Positions 1 through 9,454 are shown, counted from the first letter of the stretch. The stretch is DNA of 64,000 nucleotides from an uncultured Hyphomicrobiaceae bacterium (GCA_947258705.1 CAMYJA010000003.1:62001-126000); one strand, 5' to 3'. Notes: generated by a model not told the origin, from the sequence alone. Translations and numbers: made by a program.

Positions 1-570
1 AACGGTACAAATCCCGTTCTGACAATACTTGAAGACGAAACGCCCCATGAAACACATCGTTACCCGCCGGAAGGTATCATTTTCGGCGACAAGCTGTGGC
101 GCGCCTATTATCACAGCCACCAGACGCCGGAGAATGACCCAGATGAGCATGGGCATTTTCATATTTTCACGCGTTTCGATGAGGACGGCAGCGATTGGAC
201 TCATGTCGCGGGGCTGAGTGTCGATCAGTTCGGACAGCCGCTCGATTGGTTTATGGCAAACAAATGGGTGGTCAGCGGGGCCTGGCATTCGGCGGAATTC
301 CTCAGTCGCAATCTGACAACGCCGGGAGTGTCGTCCGACGCAAATCCTGTCGGTCACTGGATAGCGGCGATGCTCGGAACGTTCCGAGACGAAATCGACC
401 AAATGCTCATTGAGCGGGACCGTTTTGTCGCGCAACACACCAACACGTCAGACCGGAACGATGTCTTTGAGGACAGATCGATCTGGAGACTGGCCAGGCA
501 TAAAATCGACCTTCATTCCAAGCTGAATAACATGCTCGTCCATGAACAAGACGGCAGTGCCGCTCACTAG
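1..570 (+). CDS. Uncharacterised protein, 3' part only
   Basis: The reading frame is open from the first base of the window, so the N-terminus lies outside it. About 189 residues are visible. The early part is rich in His, Trp and Tyr (LWRAYYHSH, EHGHFHIFTRF, THVAGLS), followed by WVVSGAWHSAEF and a helical, charged C-terminal third. There is no signal peptide or membrane segment in the visible part. The pattern resembles an uncharacterised family that I recall as DUF6969; this is from memory and unverified. The clustered histidines could bind a metal, which is inference only. It ends 30 bases before the secreted rhodanese gene, in the same direction, and is probably co-transcribed with it. 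Confidence 0.75.
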   Translation, partial: NGTNPVLTILEDETPHETHRYPPEGIIFGDKLWRAYYHSHQTPENDPDEHGHFHIFTRFDEDGSDWTHVAGLSVDQFGQPLDWFMANKWVVSGAWHSAEFLSRNLTTPGVSSDANPVGHWIAAMLGTFRDEIDQMLIERDRFVAQHTNTSDRNDVFEDRSIWRLARHKIDLHSKLNNMLVHEQDGSAAH

Positions 571-600
571 ATTCGGGGATAACTCACAAGGAGAGAAAAA

Positions 601-1578
601 ATGAAACGCATATTATTTTTGCTGACGGCTATGTCCATTGGCATGGTCACCAGCGGCGCCGTTGCCGGTTCGCTTCCCGGGCCCGTTGTCGAGACGGACT
701 GGCTCAAGTCCAATCTGGAGAATGTCGTCATTCTCGATATCAGATCGGACCTAAAGAGCTTCGCAGCCAAACCGGTTTTCAAAAAGAACAAGAAGACTGG
801 CAAGAATGTGCTTGTCCGCGTTGGCGGGCACATCAAGAATGCGCGTCTCGTCAACTACAGAAAAATACGCGGCAAACGCAAGATCGACGGCAGGGAAGTA
901 ACCCGCATGATAATCCCCCGGACGGATTTTGAAGCCCTCATTCAAAAAGCAGGCATCAATAAAGGCGATGTCGTGGTTGTCGTCTCAAAGGGTTTGTCGA
1001 CGGGCGACATGACAGCAGCCACCCGTATTTTCTGGCAAATGAAATATTATGGGCATGATGATATAGCGATTCTGAATGGCGGCCTGGCGCAATGGCTCGT
1101 GGACGGGAACGAGGTAAGCACGGGGCTCGAGGCGTATGCCAAAGGAAATTGGGTTGCAACGACGGAGAGAAAAAATCTTCTCGCAACGAGCGCGCAGATT
1201 CAGGATGCGGCTGCCAGCGGAAAATACGAAATTATCGATAACCGTCCCATTGATCAATATTTAGGCGTTTGGCACAAATCCTATGTCTATAAGCCCGGGC
1301 ACATTCCGGGAGCGCGCATCTTCCCAGTGGAGTTGATGATGCGGTCAACGCCACCGGTAAAATTTCTGCCGCCGGATGAGCTTAGAAAGCTCATGATCGC
1401 AATGCGGATCGATCCCAAGGCTCCGGCAGTCAACTACTGCAACAGCGGACATCTCGCCTCGGGCGGCTGGTTTGTCATGCATGAGATTCTCGGCAACAAA
1501 AACGTCAGCCTTTATGACGGCTCGATGCATCAGTGGACGCTGGAGAAACGCCCAACGGAGGTAATGATACTCCATTGA
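601..1578 (+). CDS. Secreted two-domain rhodanese (sulfurtransferase)
   Basis: The 325-residue protein has a signal peptide (MKRILFLLTA..., cleavage probably near residue 23) followed by two rhodanese-like domains, roughly residues 30-175 and 195-320. The second domain carries the active-site loop with Cys280 (NYCNSGH). The first has Ser-Lys at the matching place (VVVVSKGLS), as is usual in tandem sulfurtransferases where only the C-terminal domain is catalytic. The expected role is transfer of sulfane sulfur from a donor such as thiosulfate to a thiophilic acceptor in the periplasm. The start is supported by AGGAGAG at 589-595. A stem-loop follows, then a cytochrome b561-type gene, so the protein may act beside a redox partner. 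The donor and acceptor cannot be read from sequence. Confidence 0.85.
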   Translation: MKRILFLLTAMSIGMVTSGAVAGSLPGPVVETDWLKSNLENVVILDIRSDLKSFAAKPVFKKNKKTGKNVLVRVGGHIKNARLVNYRKIRGKRKIDGREVTRMIIPRTDFEALIQKAGINKGDVVVVVSKGLSTGDMTAATRIFWQMKYYGHDDIAILNGGLAQWLVDGNEVSTGLEAYAKGNWVATTERKNLLATSAQIQDAAASGKYEIIDNRPIDQYLGVWHKSYVYKPGHIPGARIFPVELMMRSTPPVKFLPPDELRKLMIAMRIDPKAPAVNYCNSGHLASGGWFVMHEILGNKNVSLYDGSMHQWTLEKRPTEVMILH

Positions 1579-1603
1579 GTTGACCGCCTGAATGTGAAGC
1601 TAC

Positions 1604-1640
1604 AGATCCGGGAGCGCTCAGTCCGAGCGCCCCCGGATCT
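1604..1640 (+). other. Strong stem-loop between rhodanese and cytochrome b genes
   Basis: AGATCCGGG (1604-1612) pairs with CCCGGATCT (1632-1640) and GCGCTC (1614-1619) pairs with GAGCGC (1625-1630), with a 5-base loop and one bulged base on each arm. No T-run follows on either strand. The stem ends 17 bases before the next start codon (1658). A processing or stabilising element, or a partial terminator that separates expression of the two genes, is more likely than a classical intrinsic terminator. Confidence 0.6.
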
Positions 1641-1657
1641 GAGATCGAGAGATAACA

Positions 1658-2308
1658 ATGGTGACAGAAGCTGTTGATGGCGCTGCCGACGAGGTAGTTG
1701 TGTGGGATCCGCTGGTACGGATATTTCACTGGTCGCTGGCACTCGCCTTTGTGATTGCCTATTTTACCGACGATGATGTGTTGGCCCTGCATGTCTGGTC
1801 TGGATATGCGGTTGGGGGGCTTTTGTTTTTCAGAGTCGTTTGGGGATTCATCGGACCCAAACATGCCCGTTTTACGGACTTTGTTTTTGGTCCCGTCACG
1901 GTCTTGAAATATACCCATGACGCCGTCATGTTCCGCGCGAAACGCTATATAGGACATAACCCGGCCGGTGGTCTGATGATTATGATGCTGCTTGCCTTCC
2001 TTATGGCGACCGTCTGGTCGGGTTTGGAGTTGCACGCCGTTGAAAACAATGCCGGACCATTGGCGTCATCATCGTTATCGCTCGCAGCGAGCGCATTGGC
2101 GGATGACGATGACGATGATGATCGCGGCCGGAAAGAGGATAGTAATTCCGATTTCTGGGAGGACGTACACGAAGTGCTGTCAAATATGACACTTGCACTT
2201 GTACTGCTGCATATCGCGGGCGTTGTTTTTTCCAGCCTGGCCCACCGCGAAAACCTCGTTCGCTCCATGATTACGGGCCGGAAGCGCCCACTCGAAGGTG
2301 CTGATTGA
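1658..2308 (+). CDS. Cytochrome b561-type membrane protein with Asp-rich loop
   Basis: The 216-residue integral membrane protein resembles the b-type cytochrome subunits of the Ni/Fe-hydrogenase and cytochrome b561 group. It begins with the typical VWDPLVRIFHWSLA, where His24 is a likely haem ligand. It continues with LHVWSGYA and a transmembrane helix near residues 45-65, then helices at about 110-128 and 175-195 with a late histidine in LLHIAG. Such proteins pass electrons between quinol and a periplasmic redox partner. Unusual is an acidic stretch of seven aspartates at about residues 149-155, in the loop before the last helix. It sits downstream of a periplasmic sulfurtransferase, so the two could exchange electrons; that is inference. 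Confidence 0.82.
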   Translation: MVTEAVDGAADEVVVWDPLVRIFHWSLALAFVIAYFTDDDVLALHVWSGYAVGGLLFFRVVWGFIGPKHARFTDFVFGPVTVLKYTHDAVMFRAKRYIGHNPAGGLMIMMLLAFLMATVWSGLELHAVENNAGPLASSSLSLAASALADDDDDDDRGRKEDSNSDFWEDVHEVLSNMTLALVLLHIAGVVFSSLAHRENLVRSMITGRKRPLEGAD

Positions 2309-2334
2309 ACGGGGAGAAATAAGGAGGACGGATC

Positions 2335-2721
2335 ATGGATGCTTCGATTTTTCTGGCCCGGCTTATCGGCCCGATGTTTGTGGTTGTCGGCATCGGCGTC
2401 TTGCTGAACGCCTCATATTACGTCGATATGCTGAAGCGGTTTCTGGAGAATAAAGAACTCTATTATTTCTCCGGCACACTGGCGCTGCTGGTCGGAATTG
2501 CCATTGTTCAGTTTCATAATATCTGGGTGGCCGATTGGCGTGTCGTGATAACGCTCATCGGCTGGGCTTCCATCTTCAAGGGCATTGCCCGCATCCTGCT
2601 GCCAAAAATGGGATCGAGATTTCTTCTGAATTTGAGCGCTCCCGATTCACTCCTCTATGCGAGTTCATTTTTCATCGTCGCAGCCGGTATTTGGCTGAGT
2701 TACAAGGGATATGCCGTTTAG
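2335..2721 (+). CDS. Small four-helix membrane protein, unknown function
   Basis: The 128-residue protein has four predicted transmembrane segments, at about residues 7-27, 44-60, 67-87 and 105-124, and short loops. The start is supported by AAGGAGGA at 2321-2328. It starts 26 bases after the cytochrome b gene, which suggests co-transcription. No cofactor-binding motif is visible. It could be an accessory subunit of the preceding cytochrome, but nothing in the sequence proves this and I do not recognise the family. Confidence 0.75.
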   Translation: MDASIFLARLIGPMFVVVGIGVLLNASYYVDMLKRFLENKELYYFSGTLALLVGIAIVQFHNIWVADWRVVITLIGWASIFKGIARILLPKMGSRFLLNLSAPDSLLYASSFFIVAAGIWLSYKGYAV

Positions 2722-2828
2722 CGGGCGAATTTCCTCACCCAGCACCGCTTGCCATTCGCGGGCAGCAGCCTCTCAAATCAAAACCGGACAGCGTTTGGCA
2801 GCCCCCCCTGGACGCCCTGGTCCCTGCA

Positions 2829-5546
2829 CTAGAGCTTCAGTCTGCGGACTATGAGTTTTTCGGCCTCAACCAGGAGAAAAACGCCGAGGGTACAAAGCCC
2901 TATCAGGCCCCATGCTTCGAGGCTGATCGGTGTGGTGTGAAACAACGCGTTCATGATGGGAAGGCTGGTGAAGAGAAACTGCAATATGACAACGATGGCA
3001 ATCGCGCCAAGCACAAATTGATTGCCGGTCAGGCCCGACCAGTTCATGCAGGTTTCTCTCAAACGCCGGCAATTGAACAGATTGCCAATTTCGCCAGCGA
3101 CAAGCGCGTTGACGGCGGCGGTCCGCGCCGCATCAATACCCGCGCCGGTTGATTGCACCCAGTTGAACAGTCCGAAGGCGCAAAAGAGAAGAAGGACGGA
3201 CATAAAGACAACTCTCCAGATCAGATAGCGGGAAAGAATGGGTGCTTTGGGGTCCCTTGGCGGCCGATCCATTACGCTCCCTTCTTCCGGCTCAAAGGCG
3301 AGGGCAAGGCCGAGCGTCGTCGCCGTCACCATGTTTATCCAGAGAATCTGGACCGGCGCCACAGGCAATGGAAGCCCAAGCAGTACCGCAACGATGACGG
3401 TCGCCGCTTCGCCGACACTGGTGGGCAGGACGAATAGAATTGTTTTTACAAGATTGTCGTAAATACCGCGTCCAACCCTTATGGCCTCCACAATCGACGC
3501 AAAATTGTCGTCGATGAGCACCATCTCCGAGGCCTCCCGTGCCGCATCGGTCCCTTTGCGGCCCATGGCGATACCGATGTCGGCCCGCTTGAGGGCGGGT
3601 GCGTCATTGACTCCGTCACCGGTTACGGCGACCACTTCTCCGGACGCTTGCAGCGTCTCGACGATGCGGAGTTTATGTTTGGGCGTGGTGCGTGCAAAAA
3701 TATCCGTACCACGAACAAGAGCGTTGAACGGGGTCTCGTCCCGAGGCCCGACAGCGTCAAGTTCAGCGCCGGTCACCGCCTTTTCTTCATGGCCGAGATT
3801 GAAGTGCTTTCCGATTGCCTTTGCGGTGGCTACATGGTCGCCGGTAATCATGTTGACGTCGATGCCGGCGGAACGGCATGTCGCGATTGCATCGATGGCC
3901 TCGGGACGTGGCGGGTCGATCAGCCCGAAAAGCGCGAGCAGCGTGAAACCGCCATCCATTTTGTCGATATCAAGCTCTGCGCGGTCCTTCGGAACCTCGC
4001 GATGGGCTATTGCCAGAACGCGTTGCGCTTCGGAGGTCAGCTCTTCAATCCGGGCATGCCAAAAGGGCTTGTCCAGTGGCATTGTCTCTGTTCCGTGCTG
4101 CTGGGCGTCGCACATGTCGAAAATACGTTCGGGCGCTCCTTTTACGAAAACGTATTTCTTTTCATCCGGCGTACGGTTCATTGTCGCCATGAATTTATGG
4201 CTTGAATCAAAGGGGATGAGATCTATGCGCTGCCAGGCTCTTCGCTCGTCAGCGACATCGACACCCGCTTTTATGGCCAACGCCAATAATGCGCCATCGG
4301 TCGGGCTGCCTTCGAGCTTCCATTCTCCCTCGATTTTCGTCAGCTCCGCATCGTTGCAAAGAACGGCCGCCCTGGCCGCGAGCATCAAATCCGCATGATC
4401 CGCTGGAGTGATGGTGTCATCGCCGGTTATGAATTTTCCGCGTGGCTCGTATCCGTGACCTGTAACATTGAAGCCATGCGTGCCGGTCACTACCGACTGG
4501 ATCATGAGTTCATTGCGGGTAAGCGTGCCGGTTTTATCGGAACAGATCACAGTAACGGAGCCCAGGGTTTCGACGGCCGGAAGCCTGCGGACGATGGCCT
4601 TGCGGCGCGCCATACGCGTGACGCCGAGGGCCAGCGTTATCGACATTACGGCCGGGAGCCCTTCCGGGATCGCCGCCACTGCCAATCCGACCGCGGCCAA
4701 AAACATTTCGTCGAAGGCAAAGCCCTGAACCAGGGTGCCCAGCGCGAAGGTCAGAACGGACAGGAGCAGTATGGCTGCCGTCAGCCATCTGCCAAAAAAA
4801 GACATTTGCCGCAATAAAGGCGTATCGACGCTTTCGACATGCAACAGGAGGGATCCGATCTGTCCGATTTCGGACCTGTCTCCCGTGGCCGTAACGACGC
4901 CTTTTCCGGAACCGTAAGTCACAAGTGTGCCGGCATGGGCCATGCTGGAGCGGTCTCCCAGTGCGGCATTCAGGTTGACCGGTTCGGGCGTTTTCTCGAC
5001 CTGGTCGGATTCGCCCGTCAGTATGGCTTCCTGGAGTTGCAGTCCATGAGCCCTGACAATGCGTAAATCCGCGGGTACACGATCTCCGGCGCCGAGGATA
5101 ACGATATCCCCCGGAACCAGTTTTTCGGCATCGACCGTTGCGCGGGATCCGTTTCTCACGACATGGGCGTCAATCGACAATGTCGCCCGCACGGATCTCA
5201 GAGCGTCTTCTGCGCGTCCTTCCTGAATAAAGCCGATCAAGGCATTAATCAGCACGACCCCGAGGATCACCCCGGTATCGATCCAATGCGCGAGGAGTGC
5301 GGTCGTGACGGCCGAGGCAAGAAGCACATAAAGCAGAATATTGTTGAATTGATCGAGGAAACGCTGCCAGGCGGGGCGCAGTTGCGGCGGCTCTATCCTG
5401 TTGGGTCCGAACGATCTGCGGCGAATGATGATTTCGGCCTCTGACAGCCCCGTATCCAGCGATACCTGGTGACTTTGCAGAACATCCTCAACGGCATCGG
5501 CATGTGGCGCCGGCGACAGACTAATGGGTGTCGTTTCCGCTTCCAT
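2829..5546 (-). CDS. P2-type cation-transporting ATPase
   Basis: The 905-residue P-type ATPase belongs to the Ca/Na/Mg-type (P2) group. In order it shows an N-terminal cation ATPase domain, the actuator motif LTGES, the ion-binding PEGLP in membrane helix 4 (about residues 294-298), the phosphorylation motif DKTGTLT (Asp about 337), the nucleotide-binding KGAPE, the hinge TGDGVNDAP, and six C-terminal helices. The start chosen is the ATG at 5546, because GGGAGG lies 7 bases upstream; an in-frame upstream ATG at 5603 lacks such a site. Its ion cannot be assigned firmly, but Ca2+ is the first guess. A one-mismatch FNR-like box lies 57 bases upstream, which suggests induction when oxygen is low. 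Confidence 0.9.
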   Translation of the reverse strand: MEAETTPISLSPAPHADAVEDVLQSHQVSLDTGLSEAEIIIRRRSFGPNRIEPPQLRPAWQRFLDQFNNILLYVLLASAVTTALLAHWIDTGVILGVVLINALIGFIQEGRAEDALRSVRATLSIDAHVVRNGSRATVDAEKLVPGDIVILGAGDRVPADLRIVRAHGLQLQEAILTGESDQVEKTPEPVNLNAALGDRSSMAHAGTLVTYGSGKGVVTATGDRSEIGQIGSLLLHVESVDTPLLRQMSFFGRWLTAAILLLSVLTFALGTLVQGFAFDEMFLAAVGLAVAAIPEGLPAVMSITLALGVTRMARRKAIVRRLPAVETLGSVTVICSDKTGTLTRNELMIQSVVTGTHGFNVTGHGYEPRGKFITGDDTITPADHADLMLAARAAVLCNDAELTKIEGEWKLEGSPTDGALLALAIKAGVDVADERRAWQRIDLIPFDSSHKFMATMNRTPDEKKYVFVKGAPERIFDMCDAQQHGTETMPLDKPFWHARIEELTSEAQRVLAIAHREVPKDRAELDIDKMDGGFTLLALFGLIDPPRPEAIDAIATCRSAGIDVNMITGDHVATAKAIGKHFNLGHEEKAVTGAELDAVGPRDETPFNALVRGTDIFARTTPKHKLRIVETLQASGEVVAVTGDGVNDAPALKRADIGIAMGRKGTDAAREASEMVLIDDNFASIVEAIRVGRGIYDNLVKTILFVLPTSVGEAATVIVAVLLGLPLPVAPVQILWINMVTATTLGLALAFEPEEGSVMDRPPRDPKAPILSRYLIWRVVFMSVLLLFCAFGLFNWVQSTGAGIDAARTAAVNALVAGEIGNLFNCRRLRETCMNWSGLTGNQFVLGAIAIVVILQFLFTSLPIMNALFHTTPISLEAWGLIGLCTLGVFLLVEAEKLIVRRLKL

Positions 5547-5602
5547 GCTGCAACCTCCCTTGACCGTGTTCATTACATTGGCTGACCATTCCGGCAACAA
5601 CA

Positions 5603-5616
5603 TTGATTTGTAACAA
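5603..5616. promoter_or_regulatory. Possible FNR/FixK box (one mismatch)
   Basis: TTGAT-ttgt-AACAA matches the FNR-type consensus TTGAY-N4-RTCAA with one mismatch. It lies 57 bases upstream of the chosen start of the minus-strand P2-type ATPase and 155 bases before the plus-strand membrane protein. Confidence 0.4.
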
Positions 5617-5770
5617 GGACCGCACCATTTTCATTGTACATCCTGCATTACCCACTCCGGCGCTCCAGCCAGACCGGGGGGGTGTGGGAAATCTCTGAAA
5701 GCATCGGCTGAAGGGATGTTATATTGCAATCGTGGCCGGGAAAATCCCCGCCGGTAAACAGGAGTGTGGT

Positions 5771-6199
5771 ATGGGATATTTTGGAAAGTTTCTTGCGTTC
5801 CTGATGAAAGAAGGATCCGCAGCCATATTGGCAGTCGCATTGGTCGTGTTTTTCTTTTTCTACAACGACTACACGCCGCCATCCGGTCATGAGAGCACGG
5901 CCGTCTTCATTGCAGCGGCCATTCTTATCTTTTATGGATTTTTACAGGGCCTCGCGGCGGTGTTCCAATATGCCGGCGTGGACACGCGGCCCATGGTCGA
6001 CCTGTTCTTCTCCTTACTTCCGGCCCTTGTCTGTCTTTATACGCTTGTGCAGTATTTTATCGGGGATACGGAACTCTCGAAGTTTCACCTCGAGGTTCTC
6101 GTTCTGGCGCTTCTCGTTATCGGGCACGATCTGGTGATCAATACCAAATTCGTCATGAAAATAAACAGACTGGCCAGCGACTTTGTCAGCATGAGGTGA
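5771..6199 (+). CDS. Four-helix membrane protein, unknown
   Basis: The 142-residue protein has a hydrophobic segment at about residues 17-33 and further helices at about 46-64, 74-95 and 106-122. It has charged ends and no cysteines or histidine clusters. The start at 5771 is preferred over the longer frame from 5732, because AGGAG at 5760-5764 is well spaced before it and the upstream extension is not hydrophobic. It is divergent from the P-type ATPase and shares its upstream region. I do not recognise the family. The phosphate-starvation-inducible PsiE-like group is a possible relative by size and topology, but unverified. Confidence 0.65.
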   Translation: MGYFGKFLAFLMKEGSAAILAVALVVFFFFYNDYTPPSGHESTAVFIAAAILIFYGFLQGLAAVFQYAGVDTRPMVDLFFSLLPALVCLYTLVQYFIGDTELSKFHLEVLVLALLVIGHDLVINTKFVMKINRLASDFVSMR

Positions 6200-6248
6200 C
6201 GCGACGAACGGAATACAATTTCGCGCTCATTTGCGATCCCGCTTAGGG

Positions 6249-6833
6249 CTAGTCCCGGCCTGTCTCCTCGTCCCAGCTCTCTGACAGATTCCGCCAGGCG
6301 TCCGCGTCGCCATAGTTGAGAAAATTATGATAACCGGAATGTGTGGAGTTGGCATGGCTGGCATGTTTTATCGGACACCAATATTCTTCCGTCCTCCCCG
6401 CAATGTCGCGTGTGAAGGCAATAACCCCGTTGGCGTATCCGCAATAGATACAGTTTAATTTTTCGAGTCCGTTCAAATAGGCCAGCTTATGCCTGTCGAG
6501 GATGATATATTCCGACCTCGGCAGACGCGGAATTTCCCACAAGCGAAAGCAGACGGCCTGAAAGATGGACACTGACAAATCGAGAAGGGCGATGGGGAGG
6601 ATCATCGCGTATACAAATGGCGCACTCAGAATAGAAGAAATTCTTGAAGCCTTGATATAGGCCAGCAAACTCGATTTCAATTTGCGGTGTTGTTCGAGTG
6701 CGGCGCGTTCGAAAACCACCTTTTTTTGCTGCAGCGTATAGCTGAACCTTTTTCTCTGATCGTCTATATCGGTTTCCAGCTCGTCCTCGAATTGCTTCAG
6801 CTCCTCGATCATCCTGGTTATGGCTTCGATCAT
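6249..6833 (-). CDS. Membrane-anchored protein with C-terminal cysteine motif
   Basis: The protein has 194 residues. Residues 1-60 are highly charged and helical, probably a coiled coil. One or two hydrophobic segments follow at about 65-100. The C-terminal domain contains NCIYCGYANG and YWCPIKHA, giving CxxC plus a further Cys-Pro and a His that could bind a metal. ATG 6833 is chosen for the GGGAGG nine bases upstream; the frame also extends upstream to 6911 without a comparable site. It resembles a recurrent uncharacterised protein of proteobacteria, but I cannot name the family. It is divergent from the ABC permease, with a one-mismatch FNR-like box between the two genes. Confidence 0.7.
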   Translation of the reverse strand: MIEAITRMIEELKQFEDELETDIDDQRKRFSYTLQQKKVVFERAALEQHRKLKSSLLAYIKASRISSILSAPFVYAMILPIALLDLSVSIFQAVCFRLWEIPRLPRSEYIILDRHKLAYLNGLEKLNCIYCGYANGVIAFTRDIAGRTEEYWCPIKHASHANSTHSGYHNFLNYGDADAWRNLSESWDEETGRD

Positions 6834-6928
6834 TCTACAGGCCCTCCCTTTCAGGACTAAGCCTGATGCGGCATCTATTAAAAACACTATTTCAGGCCCC
6901 ACCGTTAACATATGAGGCGGAACAATGT

Positions 6929-6942
6929 TTGATCCTTGTCAT
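6929..6942. promoter_or_regulatory. Possible FNR/FixK box (one mismatch)
   Basis: TTGAT-cctt-GTCAT differs from TTGAY-N4-RTCAA at the last base. It lies between divergent genes: about 100 bases from the start at 6833 on the minus strand and about 155 bases from the ABC permease start at 7091. Confidence 0.4.
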
Positions 6943-7090
6943 GGTTCGTGCGCGTGAATTACCATATTTAATATGATTATTGCAGGTGACGATTGGCCGT
7001 GGTTCCGGCGTTTTGGATAGAAAATCCGGTGTCAGGAGTTGAGTTTCCGCATATGACAATGAGCACCTCGTCAAACAGAAACCGGCCGGT

Positions 7091-9454
7091 ATGAAGATAC
7101 TTGATTTAAAACTCACTCGAGATCTAAGGCGCATTTGGGCGCAGTCTCTTGCCATAGCACTTGTCATGGCGGCCGGTGTCTCCGTACTCATCCTGGCATT
7201 CGGGGCCTCCCGATCGCTTTACGAGACAAGGGCCGCCTATTACGACCGCTACCGCTTTGCCGATATATTTGCCGTTGCCAAGCGGGCTCCCGACTATCTG
7301 AAAACTGAAATTTCCAGGATCAACGGGGTATCCGCTGTCCAGACGCGCATCATCAGTTCGTCGCTTCTCGATGTTCCGGGTCTGGCGCGCCCCGCCACCG
7401 GACAGATACTGTCACTGCCGAAAACCGGTCCTCCGGTTCTCAATGGGCTTTTCATGCGCACCGGCCGCCTGCCCGACCCGGACCGCGAAGACGAAATCAT
7501 CGTCAATGAGAGCTTTGCCACGGCCAATAAGCTAACCGTCGGCTCGCAAATCAAGGCGATCCTGAACAATCGCAAGAGAAAGCTTGTCATTGTCGGCATA
7601 GCACTCTCGCCCGAATTCATCTATGCGCTCGGACCCGGCGACCTCGTTCCCGACGACCGGCGCTTCGGCATAATCTGGATGACATATGCCGCGGCGGCTG
7701 CGGCATACGACCTTGACGGAGCGTTTAACAGCGTCACGCTCACGATGCGTCGGGGGGCTTCGGATGAGGAAATCATCAGCAGGCTCGACCGATTACTCGA
7801 ACCCTATGGCGGCAGAGGCGCTTATCCGCGAAAGGATCACAATTCGCACGCGTTTATCGACGCCGAACTGAAACAGCTGCAAGCCATGGCATTCGTTATT
7901 CCACCCATATTTCTCGCTGTCGCGGCTTTTCTCATCAATATGGTGATGGGGCGGCTCATTGTGATGGAGCGCGAGCAGATCGGACTTTTCAAGGCGGTCG
8001 GATACAGCAATGCAAGCATCGTCGCCCATTACGTCAAATTTGTCATCATGATTGCAGCGGTGGGCGTGATCATCGGTTTTGCCGGCGGTATCTGGATGGG
8101 ACGCGGATTGACCCACCTATATGGCGACTTCTTCCATTTTCCATTTCTTGTGTTTAGAAATTCAGCGGATGTCTTCGTGATCGCTTCGCTTGTTTCGGTT
8201 GCCGCAGCTATTCTGGGCGCTGTCCGGTCGGTTGCTTCCACGGTCGCCTTGTCACCCGCAGTCGCCATGTCGCCACCGGCACCCCCACGCTTCAGACGCA
8301 TTTTTGCGGAACGGTTTGGGTTTTTCCGTCAGCTTCCCCAGTCTCTGAAAATGGTTTACCGCCACATATCGCGCTGGCCGTTGAGGGCGGCGTTCACGAC
8401 GCTCGGGATTTCTCTCTCGACCGCGCTTCTCGTCCTCTCCAGTTTTGGCGAAGACTCGATAGATTTCATGATCGACGTCACCTATTTTCAGACTTTTCGC
8501 CAGGACGCAATGGTCGAATTCGTCGAGTTCAAGCCCAAACGGATCAGGGAGGAATTTGCCGGAATACCGGGCGTGCTGGTGCGCGAACCTCACCGAAATG
8601 TGGCGACCACGATCCGCTTTGGCAACCGCAAGAAGCGCATAGCAATCACAGGTTTTGAAACAGGCGCCGATTTGAGAAAAATACTCACACCCGATCTTCA
8701 GTCGATGGCGCTGCCGGAGAGCGGTATCGTCTTGACGGAGGCTTTGGCCAGGCAGCTCAAGGCAGGACGGGGCGATTATGTGGATCTCGAGATTATGGAG
8801 GGCCGGCGTAGAAACCTGCGTATACCCGTCGCCGGATTGTCGCAGGGCTATCTCGGGCTGGGCGCATATATGCATCTCGATACGCTGAACCGCCATCTCG
8901 GCGACGGCGATGTCATTTCCGGGGTCAGTCTGGCGCTCGATTCGAAACACAAGGATACTTTTTACAGCAGCATGAAGGTGCTGCCGGGTGTCGGTGCGAT
9001 CTCCTTTCTCAAGGATTCGCTTGCAAACTTCCGTGAAACGCTGGCGGAAAACCTGCTTATCATGCTGGCTGTCTACCTCATTCTGGCGATTACCATCACC
9101 TTTGGCGTCGTCTATAACAGCGCCAGAATTCAGTTGTCCGAGCGGGGGCGCGAACTCGCCAGCCTGCGTGTTCTGGGTTTCACCCAGGCGGAAGTCTCCC
9201 GTATTTTCCTGTCGGAACTCGCCGTACTTGTCCTGCTCGCCATACCGCTCGGCTGCTTCATCGGTTATTGGTTCACCTATTCGATGATCGCGAACCTCGA
9301 AAGCGACCTTTACCGTATCCCGTTCGTTATCAAAACCGAGACTTATGGAGAAGCGGCCCTGATCACATTGGCGGCCGCTTTTGTCTCGGCAATGATTGTC
9401 AGACGCCGTATATATAACCTTGACCTTATCTCGGTCCTTAAAACACGAGAGTGA
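7091..9454 (+). CDS. ABC exporter permease with two FtsX cores
   Basis: The 787-residue protein has the YbbP-like layout. There is one N-terminal transmembrane helix (about 16-38), a large periplasmic domain, and three helices with an FtsX core (about 262-395). The pattern then repeats: one helix (about 435-455), a second periplasmic domain, and three C-terminal helices (about 650-775). Motifs include SLAIALVMAAG near the N-terminus and ELASLRVLGFT at the coupling helix of the second core. It is clearly paralogous to the permease at 45792-48152. Unlike that locus, no ATPase gene lies beside it. The HlyD-like adaptor gene overlaps its 3' end. It probably extrudes a hydrophobic substrate from the membrane with the adaptor; the substrate is unknown. 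Confidence 0.87.
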   Translation: MKILDLKLTRDLRRIWAQSLAIALVMAAGVSVLILAFGASRSLYETRAAYYDRYRFADIFAVAKRAPDYLKTEISRINGVSAVQTRIISSSLLDVPGLARPATGQILSLPKTGPPVLNGLFMRTGRLPDPDREDEIIVNESFATANKLTVGSQIKAILNNRKRKLVIVGIALSPEFIYALGPGDLVPDDRRFGIIWMTYAAAAAAYDLDGAFNSVTLTMRRGASDEEIISRLDRLLEPYGGRGAYPRKDHNSHAFIDAELKQLQAMAFVIPPIFLAVAAFLINMVMGRLIVMEREQIGLFKAVGYSNASIVAHYVKFVIMIAAVGVIIGFAGGIWMGRGLTHLYGDFFHFPFLVFRNSADVFVIASLVSVAAAILGAVRSVASTVALSPAVAMSPPAPPRFRRIFAERFGFFRQLPQSLKMVYRHISRWPLRAAFTTLGISLSTALLVLSSFGEDSIDFMIDVTYFQTFRQDAMVEFVEFKPKRIREEFAGIPGVLVREPHRNVATTIRFGNRKKRIAITGFETGADLRKILTPDLQSMALPESGIVLTEALARQLKAGRGDYVDLEIMEGRRRNLRIPVAGLSQGYLGLGAYMHLDTLNRHLGDGDVISGVSLALDSKHKDTFYSSMKVLPGVGAISFLKDSLANFRETLAENLLIMLAVYLILAITITFGVVYNSARIQLSERGRELASLRVLGFTQAEVSRIFLSELAVLVLLAIPLGCFIGYWFTYSMIANLESDLYRIPFVIKTETYGEAALITLAAAFVSAMIVRRRIYNLDLISVLKTRE

